Positions 25,465-35,692 of a stretch of DNA of 64,000 nt are shown here, in pieces (the first letter of the stretch is position 1; the number at the start of each line of letters is the position of its first letter). A program made the translations under genes and the position numbers. The stretch is from an uncultured Acidobacteriaceae bacterium. GTDB taxonomy: Bacteria; Acidobacteriota; Terriglobia; Terriglobales; Acidobacteriaceae. The notes below the pieces were generated by a model that ran no database searches, had not been told where the DNA came from, and worked only from the letters and a program-made list of their open reading frames with translations. Where the stretch lies: assembly GCA_903849645.1 (NCBI GenBank), contig CAINJJ010000056.1:1-64000 (forward strand), in the 5' to 3' direction.

Positions 25465-28194
25465 TCACCCATGCACCTCGATCAGCATCTCCTGGCCGGC
25501 GGTAAGCTTGGCTGTCGCCTCCAGGCTCACCACGGCATGTCCCTCGTGGAAGGTCTGACTGCCTGGAATGCTCTTCCCGCCGATGGAGACCGAAGCCCCC
25601 GCACCCGTTGCGGCAAACGTGCAACTGCGGCAGGCCAGGGTTCCCCCCAGCACCTTGATGGAGAGCCGCGCGGCCCCCGCTGCGTTCCTCAGCGCAAACG
25701 TGCCCCATCCGGTCCCCGTCGACCAGAAGCACTCAAATGCCGGGTGGGCCACCCTGGGGACAGCGACCACCGATTCCCGCGCCCCATCGTAGCTGAATCC
25801 GCTCAGCGCAACCACCGCCGACCAGGCTGCCATCGCCCGCGCGTAGTGGTGGCCGCACTCGGCTTCATCCCAGGGGTTGCGCTTCTCCCCGTCGTAGCGG
25901 TGGCGGATGTTCCCAATGCACTCCAACCCTTCTTTGACCATTCCCCAGTTGAGCATCAGCGTCGCCGCCGTGTATTCAAAGCCGGTCATGGTCTCGGCAA
26001 AGTAGGGGAACGGCACCAGCGGCCGTTCGGCCTTGCCATAGTCGCAAATCACCACCGACGCTTCGTCATTCAGGGCAAAGGTGCGCTCCGTGTTGGCGTG
26101 TCGCGTGAGGCTGCGCTTGTAGTTGTAGCGGTAAACGGACTGGAGCGCCGCGCGAATCTTCTGCGGCGCGACCAGTGGCCCCAGGCCGCTGATGTCCGCC
26201 AGGTACTGGCCTACCAACTGGTCCACCAGGCATCCGGCGCCCACCTGGTACTCAGGATGCTCCGTATTCTCCGAACCCATATCGCTGCGCAGGTGATCGG
26301 CAATCTCCTCCTTGCGGAAGCCGCGCGGCCTCTGGATATAAAACTCGCCGTTGAAGAGGTTGGCGTCGATCCAGCGGCTCCCCTGCTCAAAAAGGGCTCG
26401 ATAGGTCTGGGCCGAGTCTGCGTCCCCTGCCGCGCGGGCCATCTCCTCCCCGGCGCGGAGAGCGCCCAGGTAGTAGATGCCGCACATGGGGTTCGGCCCA
26501 TAGAACTCGACGTCGTAGGTGTTGTGCTGCACGCCCTCCATCACGCCGTCCTTGTTGGCGTCCCATCCGCCCGGCACCCAGGCGAACTCGAGCGCCTTTT
26601 TGGTCGGCGGCCATGTGGCGCGCAGCAGCTCCCGGTCGCCGGAGAGCTTCCAGTCGAGCCAGGCATGCATGATCTGCCCCATCTGCCCGTCCGCGGCGGC
26701 AAACCCCGACCTGCCCTTGCCCGCCGGCAGCAGTTGCCGGAAGTGGATCGCCCCAGCCTCATCCATGGAGTAGCCATAGGCGTTTCTGCGCAGCGACCGC
26801 GCAAACGAGGGGAACAGGAACGGCGTGACGGTCTCGTAGTTCCAGACATGGGTGCAGTTGCCAAAGCAGCAGCCGCTCGAGTCATCGCTGCCCTCAAATC
26901 CGTGAAACTCCCCGTCGGCGGTGCGGAAGCAGGTGGTGGTGGCCAGCGTGGAGAGGTTGGCGCTTGCCGCCTCCTTCACCACCGCCGGCAGCGTGCTCGC
27001 GCGCAGGGCATTGGCGAAGAGCCGGGTCCGTGCCTCCAGGTCGCCACGATGCTCCGCCGCGTACGCCACGGCGTCCCATGCGCTCTTGAATCGCACCGCG
27101 TAGGCGTTGCCGATGATCGTCTTGCCCTCGCCCTTGGGCGCCTCCCACCCGCACCAATCGGGCGTGCGATTGGGAAAGCGCCAGCCGAGCATGAACTCAA
27201 AGGTCGCCGTTTGCCCCGCCGGAATGGTCCGGGACAGGCACAGGACGCCAACAATGTTGCGCGCCCCCGACTCGGGCTCAAGCTCGCCGTCCTTCGAGAA
27301 ATGGTCCCAGAAGTGAAGCGGCGCGTTCCACCAGCGCCCGGCCGGCCAGCCCGTCCAGTGCGTCACCTTCGCGCCATCGGGAATCGCGCCCAGCACAAAC
27401 TCGCCGGCCATCGGGTCCTCCGGCGTGAGCGCCGAGTTGCTCATCACGATCCCGGCCAATCCATCCCCGGAGCGAAACTCGTTCTTGCGTCCCTGGTCCG
27501 GCTGTTGCTGTGCCGCTCCGCCATCGTCCGCGCGCGGAGCCACGGGATTTTCGATGGAAAACGCAATGCCCACCCGTACCGCCGTGTGCCCCGGATTCCG
27601 GACCGCATAGCGCAGCGTGGCCACCGGAAGCCCCGAGTCCTCCGGATCATGCGGAATGAAGGGCGAAAAGGCGTCCAGCTTCACCTCCACCGGCAGGGCG
27701 GAATCTTCAAAGTCGATGTGCGCCAGCGGGTACTCGCCGGTGAAGTCCGCTGACTCAAGCCGGCTCAAGCCTGGCGCGTTGCTGGAGCCGAGCCCGTCCT
27801 GGCCCTCATAGGGCGGCTGAATGCGCGACTCGAGCACCCGCGTCACCGCCTTGGCTCCCGGCGCCTGCGCCCAGATCGAAGGAAAGGCATACGCGGGGCG
27901 ATAGCCCTTGTTGGGCCGGTTGAATATCTCCCAGTTCACAAGCTGCCCACGGCCCCCGAGGCCGATGCTGCCTGCCGCCACTCCGCCAAGAGGAAAGGAG
28001 ATCATGCGCAGTTGCCGCCCGCTGAACCGTCGTGGATAGGCCGGGTCCCCGGTGCGGTGTTCAATTTCCGGCCTGGCGTTGGTCTCGGTCTTCAGCGGCG
28101 CGGCAGACGCCGGTTCGTGGAGCGTTGCCGCTCCCAGCGCTCCGGCAGCCTGCTTGAGAAAATTGCGGCGGTCCAGTTCAAGCTTCTTCGTCAT
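25465..28194 (-). CDS. GH116-family glycoside hydrolase, Tat-exported
   Basis: 909-aa enzyme of the GH116 (GBA2-type, older DUF608) family, which includes beta-glucosidases and beta-xylosidases. Tat signal DRRNFLKQAAGALGAATL near the start, then the GH116 N-terminal domain (PLGGVAAGSIGLGGRGQLVNWEIFNRPNKG) and the catalytic (alpha/alpha)6 domain with GVQHNTYDVEFYGPNPMCG. A C-terminal tail is unassigned. ATG 28194 is preceded by GGAAGGA. It stands alone; substrate specificity cannot be read from sequence. Confidence 0.9.
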   Translation of the reverse strand: MTKKLELDRRNFLKQAAGALGAATLHEPASAAPLKTETNARPEIEHRTGDPAYPRRFSGRQLRMISFPLGGVAAGSIGLGGRGQLVNWEIFNRPNKGYRPAYAFPSIWAQAPGAKAVTRVLESRIQPPYEGQDGLGSSNAPGLSRLESADFTGEYPLAHIDFEDSALPVEVKLDAFSPFIPHDPEDSGLPVATLRYAVRNPGHTAVRVGIAFSIENPVAPRADDGGAAQQQPDQGRKNEFRSGDGLAGIVMSNSALTPEDPMAGEFVLGAIPDGAKVTHWTGWPAGRWWNAPLHFWDHFSKDGELEPESGARNIVGVLCLSRTIPAGQTATFEFMLGWRFPNRTPDWCGWEAPKGEGKTIIGNAYAVRFKSAWDAVAYAAEHRGDLEARTRLFANALRASTLPAVVKEAASANLSTLATTTCFRTADGEFHGFEGSDDSSGCCFGNCTHVWNYETVTPFLFPSFARSLRRNAYGYSMDEAGAIHFRQLLPAGKGRSGFAAADGQMGQIMHAWLDWKLSGDRELLRATWPPTKKALEFAWVPGGWDANKDGVMEGVQHNTYDVEFYGPNPMCGIYYLGALRAGEEMARAAGDADSAQTYRALFEQGSRWIDANLFNGEFYIQRPRGFRKEEIADHLRSDMGSENTEHPEYQVGAGCLVDQLVGQYLADISGLGPLVAPQKIRAALQSVYRYNYKRSLTRHANTERTFALNDEASVVICDYGKAERPLVPFPYFAETMTGFEYTAATLMLNWGMVKEGLECIGNIRHRYDGEKRNPWDEAECGHHYARAMAAWSAVVALSGFSYDGARESVVAVPRVAHPAFECFWSTGTGWGTFALRNAAGAARLSIKVLGGTLACRSCTFAATGAGASVSIGGKSIPGSQTFHEGHAVVSLEATAKLTAGQEMLIEVHG

Positions 28195-28341
28195 GGCAGA
28201 TTCCTTCCAACAATGGCTGGGAGGAATTGTAATGGGCTGGTTCAGGGGGACGGGCGTCATTGAATCTGAAGATTGTGCTTTCCCGAGTCGCCGCTGGCGA
28301 GGGATGGGGAGCAACTGGCCTCCGCGTCGCGGCCAGGGGGA

Positions 28342-29130
28342 TTATTCGGCGGGGGTTTGAGACTTGCGGATGGCGCGGCCCTGGGCGGCTGGAGCAGGTT
28401 CGGGCGGGGCCGGCGCGGGGGCCGGTGCCAGGGTGGGGTCCCAGTAGAGCAGGCGGCCGCAACTGTCGCAGGTGAGCAGTTCGCCTTCGCGGAGCTGGTT
28501 CCAGACCTGGGGACGGACGCCCATCTGGCAGGCGGTGCACTGCTGGTTGACGGCGCGGGCAAGGCCGCTACCGCGGGAGCCGCAGAGGCGGTCAAAGCGA
28601 GTGAGAAACTCGGACTCGATGAGGGGACGGAGGGCTTCGCGCTCGACGGTCAGTTCGGCCTGCTGGGCGGTGAACTCTTTGAGACGGAGGGCGAGGCGGT
28701 GGCGAGCTTTTTCCAGGGCTCCTGCGAGCAACTCGACCTGAGCGCGGGCGGCGGCAAGGCCGGCTTCAAGAGCCTCTGTGCGCTCCAGGCTGGTGAACTC
28801 CTCGTTCTCAAGGCGTTCGGCCTCGGAGTCGGCAAAACGGGTCTCGTGGTCGATGGCCTCGGCCTGCGCGGGAGTGGTGACGGTGTCCTGCTGGGCGCGG
28901 TAGCGGGCAGCCTTTTTGCGGTGGGCCTGGATTTCGCGGTCGAGCCGGGTGCGGAGCGATTCTTCGCGACTGAGCGCGTCGGAAGTCTCGGCGGCGTGGC
29001 GCTCGGCGGCGGTGAGCGCGGCCTGGGCCTGGGCGACCTCCGCGGGCAGGGCGCGAATGGCCTGGGCGATGCGCAAGCGCTCGAGTTCGACCGCTTGCAG
29101 CTTTACGAGGTTTTCAATCTGCGCTTGCAT
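28342..29130 (-). CDS. Coiled-coil protein with C4-type zinc ribbon (DUF164/CdsZ-like)
   Basis: 262 aa. Residues 1-180 form a long antiparallel coiled coil ([20 protein letters not shown]...). A zinc ribbon follows with cysteines C198, C201, C221 and C224 ([10 protein letters not shown]...[12 protein letters not shown]). This is the zf-RING_7/DUF164 family. The tail is Pro/Ala-rich. Start chosen at ATG 29130, where the coiled coil begins; the frame stays open far upstream only because it mirrors the opposite gene. Role unknown. Confidence 0.88.
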   Translation of the reverse strand: MQAQIENLVKLQAVELERLRIAQAIRALPAEVAQAQAALTAAERHAAETSDALSREESLRTRLDREIQAHRKKAARYRAQQDTVTTPAQAEAIDHETRFADSEAERLENEEFTSLERTEALEAGLAAARAQVELLAGALEKARHRLALRLKEFTAQQAELTVEREALRPLIESEFLTRFDRLCGSRGSGLARAVNQQCTACQMGVRPQVWNQLREGELLTCDSCGRLLYWDPTLAPAPAPAPPEPAPAAQGRAIRKSQTPAE

Positions 29131-29241
29131 CCGTGCAGTGAGTCTAACGCTTTTACCTGGGGTTAAGAAATCTCCAGGCTGGAAGGGAACAGCCAGGCGG
29201 GCGGAATCCTGCGAAAATGGAGCCGAATGGGGGAGGGCGCT

Positions 29242-30885
29242 ATGGGGACCGGCAAACCCTGGTGGCGGCATTGGGGCCTTCGCGTGGCGGGCGCGCTGCT
29301 GGCGGCGGCGGCCGTGGCGGTAGGGGTGCTGCTCCGCCAGGCAGAGCCGCTGATGCGGGCAGGGATCATTTCGGCGGTCGAGAACCGCTTTCACGCGCGT
29401 GTGGAGCTGGATGGATTCAGCGTTTCGCTGATGCGCGGCCTGGAGGCGCGCGGCACCGGCTTGCGCATCTGGCCGCCGGCCGAGGTGGCGGGCGTGACCG
29501 TGCCGCCGGGACAGGGCGAGCCGCTGGTCAGGTTGGAGGAGTTCGACTTTCGTGCGCCGCTGGAGTACCGGCCGGGGATGCCGATTCACCTGTCGGTGGT
29601 GGAGCTGAAGGGGCTGACGGTGCATTTGCCGCCGCGGTCGCACTTCGAGCATGGCGCGCAGATGGGGCCGCCGGGGAGCAGGCTGAAACAGGCGATGCCC
29701 GCGATGGTGCGTTTTGAGCTGGACACGCTGGAGTGCACCGGGGCGGAACTGGTGGTGGAGACGAGCAAGCCGGGGAAGCTGCCGCAGGAGTTCGCGATCG
29801 ATCACGCCCGGGTGACGCACATTGCCGAAGGCGGGGCGATGGGCTTTGAGGCGGAGCTGACCAACCCGCGGCCGCTGGGGACGGTGCGGACGACGGGCAG
29901 CTTTGGCCCATGGGAGACGGCGGACCCCGGCGAGAGCCCGCTGAATGGCGAGTACCGGCTGGAGGATGCCGACCTGGGGAGCTTCAAGGAGATTGGCGGA
30001 AGGCTGAACTCGACCGGGAACTACGCCGGGACCCTGCGCGACCTGGTGGTGGATGGAGAAGCGGAGACGAAGGACTTCCGGCTGACGCATTTTGGCAATG
30101 CGCTGCCGTTGAAGACGCGCTTCCACGCGCAGGTGGACGGGACCAACGGTGACACGCTGCTGGAGCCGGTGGAGGCCACGCTGGGCCAGTCGCACTTTTG
30201 GGCGCGGGGCCAGATTGTGCGCGTGGCGGAGGCCGCGGCGGCGGGAGAGAAGCCGAAGTTTGGGCACGACATTACGATGGCCGTGGATGTGGACCGGGCG
30301 CGGATTGAGGACTTTTTGCGGTTGGCGGGCAGGACGGACACCGTGCTGCTGACGGGCGATCTGAAGACGAAGGCGAAGCTGCACATTCCGCCGGGAAAGG
30401 CCCCGATGCACGAGCGGCTGAGCCTGGAAGGCAGGTTTGCCCTGGACCGGGCGCGCTTTGCCAGCGCCAAGGTGCAGGGCCGGATTGCGGAGCTGAGCCT
30501 GCGGGGGCAGGGACGGCCCGACGACCTGAAAACCACCGATGCGGGCGCAATTCTGTCGGCCTTGAACGGGCGGTTTGCGCTGGGGGGCGGCGTGCTGTCG
30601 CTGCCTGAGTTGCAGTACACCGTGCCGGGGGCGACGGTGCAGTTGCAAGGAAGCTATGCGCTGGAAGGTGGCGCGCTCAAATTTGACGGTTCGGCGCGGA
30701 TGGACGCGACGGTCTCAAAGATGGTGGGCGGGTGGAAGGGGTTTCTGCTGAAGCCCGCGGACCGGTACTTCCGGAAGGAAGGGGCAGGCACGCTGATTCG
30801 CATCCACATTGACGGGACGCGGGATGAGCCGAGGTTCGGGATTGATTTCGGGCGGGTGAAGAGCACCATCGAAGTGAAGCCGTAA
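29242..30885 (+). CDS. AsmA-like envelope protein
   Basis: 547 aa with one N-terminal membrane helix ([20 protein letters not shown]) and a long beta-rich periplasmic region of repeated short strands. An AsmA-type C-terminal motif region follows ([21 protein letters not shown], then [27 protein letters not shown]). AsmA-clan proteins are bridge-like lipid-transfer or outer-membrane assembly factors. I prefer ATG 29242 (GGGAGGG upstream) to 29227. Divergent from the zinc-ribbon gene. Confidence 0.78.
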   Translation: MGTGKPWWRHWGLRVAGALLAAAAVAVGVLLRQAEPLMRAGIISAVENRFHARVELDGFSVSLMRGLEARGTGLRIWPPAEVAGVTVPPGQGEPLVRLEEFDFRAPLEYRPGMPIHLSVVELKGLTVHLPPRSHFEHGAQMGPPGSRLKQAMPAMVRFELDTLECTGAELVVETSKPGKLPQEFAIDHARVTHIAEGGAMGFEAELTNPRPLGTVRTTGSFGPWETADPGESPLNGEYRLEDADLGSFKEIGGRLNSTGNYAGTLRDLVVDGEAETKDFRLTHFGNALPLKTRFHAQVDGTNGDTLLEPVEATLGQSHFWARGQIVRVAEAAAAGEKPKFGHDITMAVDVDRARIEDFLRLAGRTDTVLLTGDLKTKAKLHIPPGKAPMHERLSLEGRFALDRARFASAKVQGRIAELSLRGQGRPDDLKTTDAGAILSALNGRFALGGGVLSLPELQYTVPGATVQLQGSYALEGGALKFDGSARMDATVSKMVGGWKGFLLKPADRYFRKEGAGTLIRIHIDGTRDEPRFGIDFGRVKSTIEVKP

Positions 30886-30960
30886 GGTTTGTGGTAGTTT
30901 GACTGGGGTTGCACCGTTGCCGGAAAGACGAGCAGCGGACCCACAAAAGAGGAGACCGCA

Positions 30961-32742
30961 ATGAACTGGACCTATTGGACTAGAGGAATCGCAAACGGGG
31001 CAGCAGGGTTGTTGCTGGGAGCGTTGACGCTGACCGCGGCAGGGCAGGGTGCGCCGCCCGCAACCGCATCCCACGCGAACGCGCAGGACTGGTGGAAGAA
31101 CGCTGTGCTGTACGAGATTTATCCGCGCAGCTTTCAGGACTCGAACGGAGACGGCGTCGGGGACCTGAAGGGCATTTCACAGCGGATGGACTACTTGAAG
31201 GACCTGGGCGTGGACGCAATCTGGCTGACGCCGGTGTATCCGTCACCGCAGGCCGACTTTGGCTACGACATCTCGGACTACGAGAACATCGACCCGAAGT
31301 ACGGCACCCTGGCCGACTTTGACCAGTTGATTGCCGCGGCCAACAAGCGGCACATCCGCGTGATCATGGACATGGTGATGAACCACACGTCGGACGAGCA
31401 CAAGTGGTTTCAGCAGTCGCGCGCGTCGAGGGAGAATCCCTATCGCGACTGGTATATGTGGCGCGACGGCAAGGGGGAGACGGCCACCGACCCTGGGCAG
31501 CCGCCCAACAACTGGCAGTCGGCGTTTGGCCACTCGGCGTGGCAATGGGACGAGAAGACGCGGCAGTACTACTATCACAAGTTTTATGTGAGGCAGCCGG
31601 ACCTGAACTGGGACAACCCCAAGGTGCATGAGGCATTCAAGGAGATTGTGCGCTTCTGGCTGAAGCGCGGGGTGGCGGGGTTCCGGTTTGACGCCATCAC
31701 GACCCTGTTCGAGGACCCGAAGCTGGCCGACGAAGGCGCGGTGAAGGACAAGGACGGCAAGCCGCTGATGAACGCTTTCGGCGAGCCGGTGCTGGACAAC
31801 TCGAAGACCGACAACCTGCCGGGGGTGCATCCGGTGATGCAGGAGATGCGCGGCGTGTTTGACGAGTTTGGCTCGGGCGGGTTTCCCGGCACGCGGCTGC
31901 TGATCGGCGAGACCTATGTGCCCAACATCGTGGAGCTTGCCAAGCAGTATGGGCCGCCGGGAAAGCCGGAGTTTCACCTGCCCATGGACACGCAACTGGC
32001 CTTTATCAACAAGCTCGACGTGGCGGCGTTCCGCGGCAAGCTGGTGGACGTGGAGACGCAGATTGGGGCCCATACGCCGCTGCTGCTGTTTGACAACCAT
32101 GACAACCCGCGCATGGACGCGCGCTATGGGGACGGAGTACACGACACCGAGATCGAGCGGGCGCTGGCGGCGGTGCTGTTTGCCAGCCGCGGTGCGAGCC
32201 TGTTCTATTACGGCGACGAGATCGGCATGAAGACCACGCCGCCGGCGCGCAAGGAAGACGTGAAGGACCCGGTGGGCGTGACCGGCTGGCCCAAGGAGAA
32301 GGGCCGCGACGGCGAGCGGACTCCGATGCAGTGGGACGTGCGGCCAAACGCGGGCTTCACCGACCAGTTCTCGAAGCCGTGGCTGCCGGTGCCGGCAGAC
32401 GCCAGGGCCGCCAACGTCGAGGTGGAGAAGATGAACCCCAACTCGCTGTTTGCCTGGTATCAGCGGCTGATCCGGCTGAAGAAGACGAATCCGGCTCTGG
32501 CGCTGGGGGACGAGACGATGCTGGACACGACCAATTCGCGGGTGCTGAGTTGGAAGCGCACGGCGGCGGGCTCGCCTTCGGTGGTGGTGAGCGTCAACTT
32601 TACAGCCGAGCCGCAGACGGTGAACCTGGGCGCAGCGGGCAAGCTGAGGACGCTGCTCAAGTCGCCCGGCGGCGCAGACGCATCCGCGCTGGACCAGATT
32701 GTGCTGGCGCCGTTCGGGGTGTTCATCGGCGAAGTGCAGTAA
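30961..32742 (+). CDS. GH13 alpha-glucosidase-type enzyme, exported
   Basis: 593 aa. Signal peptide (about 1-28) followed by the alpha-amylase (beta/alpha)8 fold: YEIYPRSFQDSNGDGVGDLKG, MDMVMNHTSDEH, and catalytic D244 (GFRFDAI), E317 (LIGETYV) and D381 (DNHDNPR). The QPDLNWDNP motif and the spacing resemble oligo-1,6-glucosidase / alpha-glucosidase subfamilies. AGAGGAG precedes the ATG. The next gene starts within 1 nt of its stop. Confidence 0.92.
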   Translation: MNWTYWTRGIANGAAGLLLGALTLTAAGQGAPPATASHANAQDWWKNAVLYEIYPRSFQDSNGDGVGDLKGISQRMDYLKDLGVDAIWLTPVYPSPQADFGYDISDYENIDPKYGTLADFDQLIAAANKRHIRVIMDMVMNHTSDEHKWFQQSRASRENPYRDWYMWRDGKGETATDPGQPPNNWQSAFGHSAWQWDEKTRQYYYHKFYVRQPDLNWDNPKVHEAFKEIVRFWLKRGVAGFRFDAITTLFEDPKLADEGAVKDKDGKPLMNAFGEPVLDNSKTDNLPGVHPVMQEMRGVFDEFGSGGFPGTRLLIGETYVPNIVELAKQYGPPGKPEFHLPMDTQLAFINKLDVAAFRGKLVDVETQIGAHTPLLLFDNHDNPRMDARYGDGVHDTEIERALAAVLFASRGASLFYYGDEIGMKTTPPARKEDVKDPVGVTGWPKEKGRDGERTPMQWDVRPNAGFTDQFSKPWLPVPADARAANVEVEKMNPNSLFAWYQRLIRLKKTNPALALGDETMLDTTNSRVLSWKRTAAGSPSVVVSVNFTAEPQTVNLGAAGKLRTLLKSPGGADASALDQIVLAPFGVFIGEVQ

Positions 32743-33435
32743 ATGCAAGACAGCATCGCGCCCAGCAGCGCAGGAGTTGGCGGGCTGCAGGGCGCGATGG
32801 AGAGAACAAGCGGAAGGCGGTGGACTGTGAAGCGAGCTCTGTTGCTGGTGCTGGTGGGCGCGGCGGCGCTTTTGATTTCGGCGCAGGCAAAGCCGAAGAA
32901 GCAGAAGGCGGAGCTGCCCGCGGTCTTTGACCATGCGCAGTATGTGCGCGTGGAGGCGGAGGGCGGCGACAGCTTTACGCCGGGGCTCTACCCGGAGGAT
33001 CGCGAGGCCATCTACGACGTGGAGCAGGGGCTGCACGACTGGAAGCGCTACACCATCGCGCACAAGCGCGAGGACGCGGAGCTGGTGTTCGTGGTGCGCA
33101 AGGGGCGGCTGGCGAGCGTGACGCCGCGGGTGATGGGCGGCATCGGAAGCCGGCCGCAGGACAGGAACCCGGGGTCGCAAAGTCCCGGTTCACAGGGGCC
33201 CATAGGGCGGTCCCCAAATGCGCAGGACCCGTTCGGCGACCGGTCCGCGGGCGTCGGCCTGGGCGCGGAGGGCGGGCCGGCCGACGACATGCTGTCGGTC
33301 TACATGGTGAATCCAGCGGGGGCGCTGAGCGGCCCCATCTGGACGCAGAGCCTGAAGGGCGGACTGGAGATGCCGGGGCTGCAACTGCTGCGGCGCATCC
33401 GCCAGGAAGTGGATGCCGCGTACCCGAAGAACTAG
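32743..33435 (+). CDS. Hypothetical exported protein
   Basis: 230 aa starting directly at the GH13 stop (TAAATG), so probably translated with it; an ATG at 32797 is an alternative nearer the hydrophobic segment RALLLVLVGAAALLISAQA. After the signal comes a mixed domain (ELVFVVRKGRLASVTPRV), a low-complexity Gly/Pro/Gln linker (about 140-165), and a conserved-looking end (PLWTQSLKGGLEMPGLQLLRRIRQEV type). No family recognised. Exported location is inferred. Confidence 0.65.
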   Translation: MQDSIAPSSAGVGGLQGAMERTSGRRWTVKRALLLVLVGAAALLISAQAKPKKQKAELPAVFDHAQYVRVEAEGGDSFTPGLYPEDREAIYDVEQGLHDWKRYTIAHKREDAELVFVVRKGRLASVTPRVMGGIGSRPQDRNPGSQSPGSQGPIGRSPNAQDPFGDRSAGVGLGAEGGPADDMLSVYMVNPAGALSGPIWTQSLKGGLEMPGLQLLRRIRQEVDAAYPKN

Positions 33436-33767
33436 GGCAGACGGAATCCCTTTTCGAGCGGCTGCCGCTTTATACGGCGCGACAGGACGCGGAGAAAGCC
33501 ATCCAATCACCTTCGGCGCAAAAGAAGGCAGGGCTCCCAACCGCCGCGCCTGCGGCGCGATAGAGCGCGAGGCGGGCAGCGGGGGATGAAGGCAGACAAC
33601 CTGATTCTGCTGCCTGTGGCGGCTCTGGACCTTATCGTTCTGTTCTCCCGCCCCATCCGTCAACCGTCAGGCCCTAGTTATCGGACAAAGCCGCACCCTC
33701 CTCGACACTCGGAAGATCGGCCCGCCCGGCCTACACTGAAGAGGCTCTGGATTCTCCGCACTCCCTC
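33436..33767. other. Intergenic region, no gene seen
   Basis: 332 nt. It holds a GC-rich hairpin (CGCCGCGCCTGCGGCGCG near 33541-33558) that may end transcription of the preceding gene, and the promoter of the next gene. Frames in both directions lack coding character. Confidence 0.4.
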
Positions 33768-34730
33768 ATGCGCCGAAGCCTCATCTTCGCTTGTGCAGCC
33801 GTAGCCGTCTTTCTGCTCGCGGCCTCGGGTTCGCCGGCTTTTGCCGTCAAGGCGCGGCCTGCCGCTTCCGCTGCGCGCTCCCGCAAAAAGACCCCGCAGC
33901 CTGCCCCTCATCGCGCCGCCCGCGCAGCGCAGCACAGCCAGCGCCCTGCCTCCCGTCGCCATGCTCCTTTGGCTCGAAGGAGAGCCGCCTCCCCAACAAC
34001 CGCCGGGAGCGCCGCTCCCAGCCGGCCTGCGTCGATGCGCAGGGTATCCCTGCGCACCCGCCGCCAGGCCGCCGCCTCGCCTCTCCGCGGCTCCGCCGAG
34101 TCGCTGGCCCGCCAGAACGACAGGACGGAAGCCGATGGCCTCGAGCGCATCGAAGACGAGGCCGATCTCGCCGACCGCATCGCCCACAACCTGCTGGTCC
34201 CGGTTCCCGCCTCGCCCGCCCTCGTCGTCAACGGCAATCTCTCCCCCGACCATCGCTACTGCCGCCCCTGGACCGCCGCCTTCCTCGCCGACCTCGCCCG
34301 CGCCCATGCGGCCCTCTTTCACCATCCATTCGAGGTCAGCTCCGCCGTGCGCACCGTGGAATACCAGAAGCACCTCCGGGGCACCAACGGCAACGCCGCC
34401 CAGGCCGAGGGCGACATCGTAAGCCCCCACCTCACCGGCGCCACCATCGACATTGCCAAGAGCGGCCTCACCCGCCAGGAACTCGCCTGGATGCGCGCCC
34501 GCCTGCTGCCTCTCCAGCAAGCCGGAAAAATCGATGTCGAAGAGGAGTTCCGGCAGGCCTGCTTTCACATCACCGTCTACAAGGCCTACGCCGCCCCCGG
34601 CCTCAACGCCGTCGAGCCCAGACCCAGCTCGCCCGGTTCCGCGCCGCCCAGGGCCACGCCGCCCCCGCCCGCCCCTCCGGCCTCCCCCGGCCAAATCGCC
34701 TCAGGCGGCCCAGTCTCCGTGGGCCGCTGA
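33768..34730 (+). CDS. Exported peptidase M15-like protein (DUF5715 type)
   Basis: 320 aa. Sec signal ending AFA at about 26, then a basic Ala/Pro/Arg-rich linker (to about 115) and a domain resembling D-Ala-D-Ala metallopeptidases of the M15 clan: FEVSSAVRTVEYQKHLRG, SPHLTGATIDIA (H...D) and FHITVYK (H), giving a possible H-D-H zinc site. It would trim peptidoglycan cross-links. The C-terminus is Pro-rich. Family placement is by motif only. Confidence 0.65.
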   Translation: MRRSLIFACAAVAVFLLAASGSPAFAVKARPAASAARSRKKTPQPAPHRAARAAQHSQRPASRRHAPLARRRAASPTTAGSAAPSRPASMRRVSLRTRRQAAASPLRGSAESLARQNDRTEADGLERIEDEADLADRIAHNLLVPVPASPALVVNGNLSPDHRYCRPWTAAFLADLARAHAALFHHPFEVSSAVRTVEYQKHLRGTNGNAAQAEGDIVSPHLTGATIDIAKSGLTRQELAWMRARLLPLQQAGKIDVEEEFRQACFHITVYKAYAAPGLNAVEPRPSSPGSAPPRATPPPPAPPASPGQIASGGPVSVGR

Positions 34731-34841
34731 ACGCTCTGCCGCTCGACCTCAAGGCCACTCAACAGAATTTGATTGTGCACTTTGCGCCCGGCAGGGTTAC
34801 AATCGCGGCCAAAGCCATCACTGGCTGAGCGAGGCGGATTC

Positions 34842-35615
34842 ATGAGCGATTTGGAAGTTCAGACACCGGCAGGCGCTGTGCCCCAGGAGCCCGGCCTGTC
34901 CCAGTGGGCGCGCGTCACCAACACCTTCACCGCGCCGTCCAAAACCTTTGACGACATCAAGCGTGGCCACCGCAGTTGGTGGCTGCCTCTTCTCATCATG
35001 GCGATTGTCGGCTATATCTTCTTTGCCGCGGTCAACTTCAAAGTCGGCATGCCGACGGTCGTCGACAACCAGATGAAACTGGCCAGCGAGAAACAGCAGG
35101 AGTAGATGGCAAAGATGCCTCCCGAGCAGCGGGAGATGTCGGCAAAGATCTCACTCTACGTCACAGAAGGGGTCTTCCTGGCCAGCCCGGTCATGGTCCT
35201 GGCTATGGCTGCGATCGTTGCCGTGGTCCTGTGGGGCACCATCAACTTCGTCTTTGGCGGAAAGGCGACATTTGGCGGTGTCTTTGCCGTCTGGTTCTTT
35301 GCCAACCTGCCTTCCGTGATCAAGTCGCTTCTGGGCGTTCTGGTCCTCTTCGCGGGAGGCGCCCCGGAGTCCTTTAACATCAAGAACTTTGCTCCCACCA
35401 ATCTCGGAGCCTTCCTCAACCCGCTGGAGACCAACAAGGCGCTCTATGAACTGGCCAGTTCTCTTGATGCAATCACGATCTGGTCCCTCGTCCTCATGGG
35501 AATCGGAGTCGCGGCTGTGGCAGGCGTCAAGCGCTCATCCGGCTATATCGCGGTCTTTGGCTGGTGGGCCATCATAGTCTTGTTTGGCATCGGCATGGCC
35601 GCCATCAGCGGCTGA
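34842..35615 (+). pseudogene. Yip1-family membrane protein interrupted by in-frame TAG
   Basis: Two frames in the same register, 34842-35105 (87 codons) and 35106-35615, together read as one Yip1/DUF1282-like protein. The N-terminal soluble part has WARVTNTFTAPSKTFDDIKRG, followed by five membrane segments (WWLPLLIMAIVGYIFF and four later). They are separated only by a TAG at 35103-35105 (CAG-GAG-TAG-ATG-GCA). Sequence around the stop continues the same helix (LASEKQQE / MAKMPPEQREMSAK). One substitution explains it. It may be a recent pseudogene, a sequencing error, or two peptides with the second restarted at the adjacent ATG. Confidence 0.75.
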
Positions 35616-35637
35616 TTCAGATCCAGGGCATCAAACC

Positions 35638-35670
35638 AAACGGCGCGCATCCTTGGGATGCGCGCCGTTT
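35638..35670. terminator. Bidirectional terminator between convergent genes
   Basis: Perfect 15-bp stem AAACGGCGCGCATCC / GGATGCGCGCCGTTT with a 3-nt loop, flanked by A on the left and T on the right, between the Yip1 gene (plus) and fabF (minus). Confidence 0.88.
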
Positions 35671-35692
35671 GCTCTCTTGCCGAAAAAAGCTC

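Noticed and set aside
29131-30648. Long upstream extension of the DUF164 frame on the minus strand
   Set aside because: It is antisense to the AsmA-like gene, has Arg/His/Gln-rich shadow composition and no homology; the real start is at 29130.
31243-33180. 645-codon open frame opposite the GH13 gene
   Set aside because: Arg/His/Leu-rich shadow of the plus-strand gene, whose catalytic residues are all present.
34773-34842. Earlier start for the Yip1-family gene
   Set aside because: The added residues (CTLRPAGLQSRPKPS) have no homology character; ATG 34842 fits the family start.
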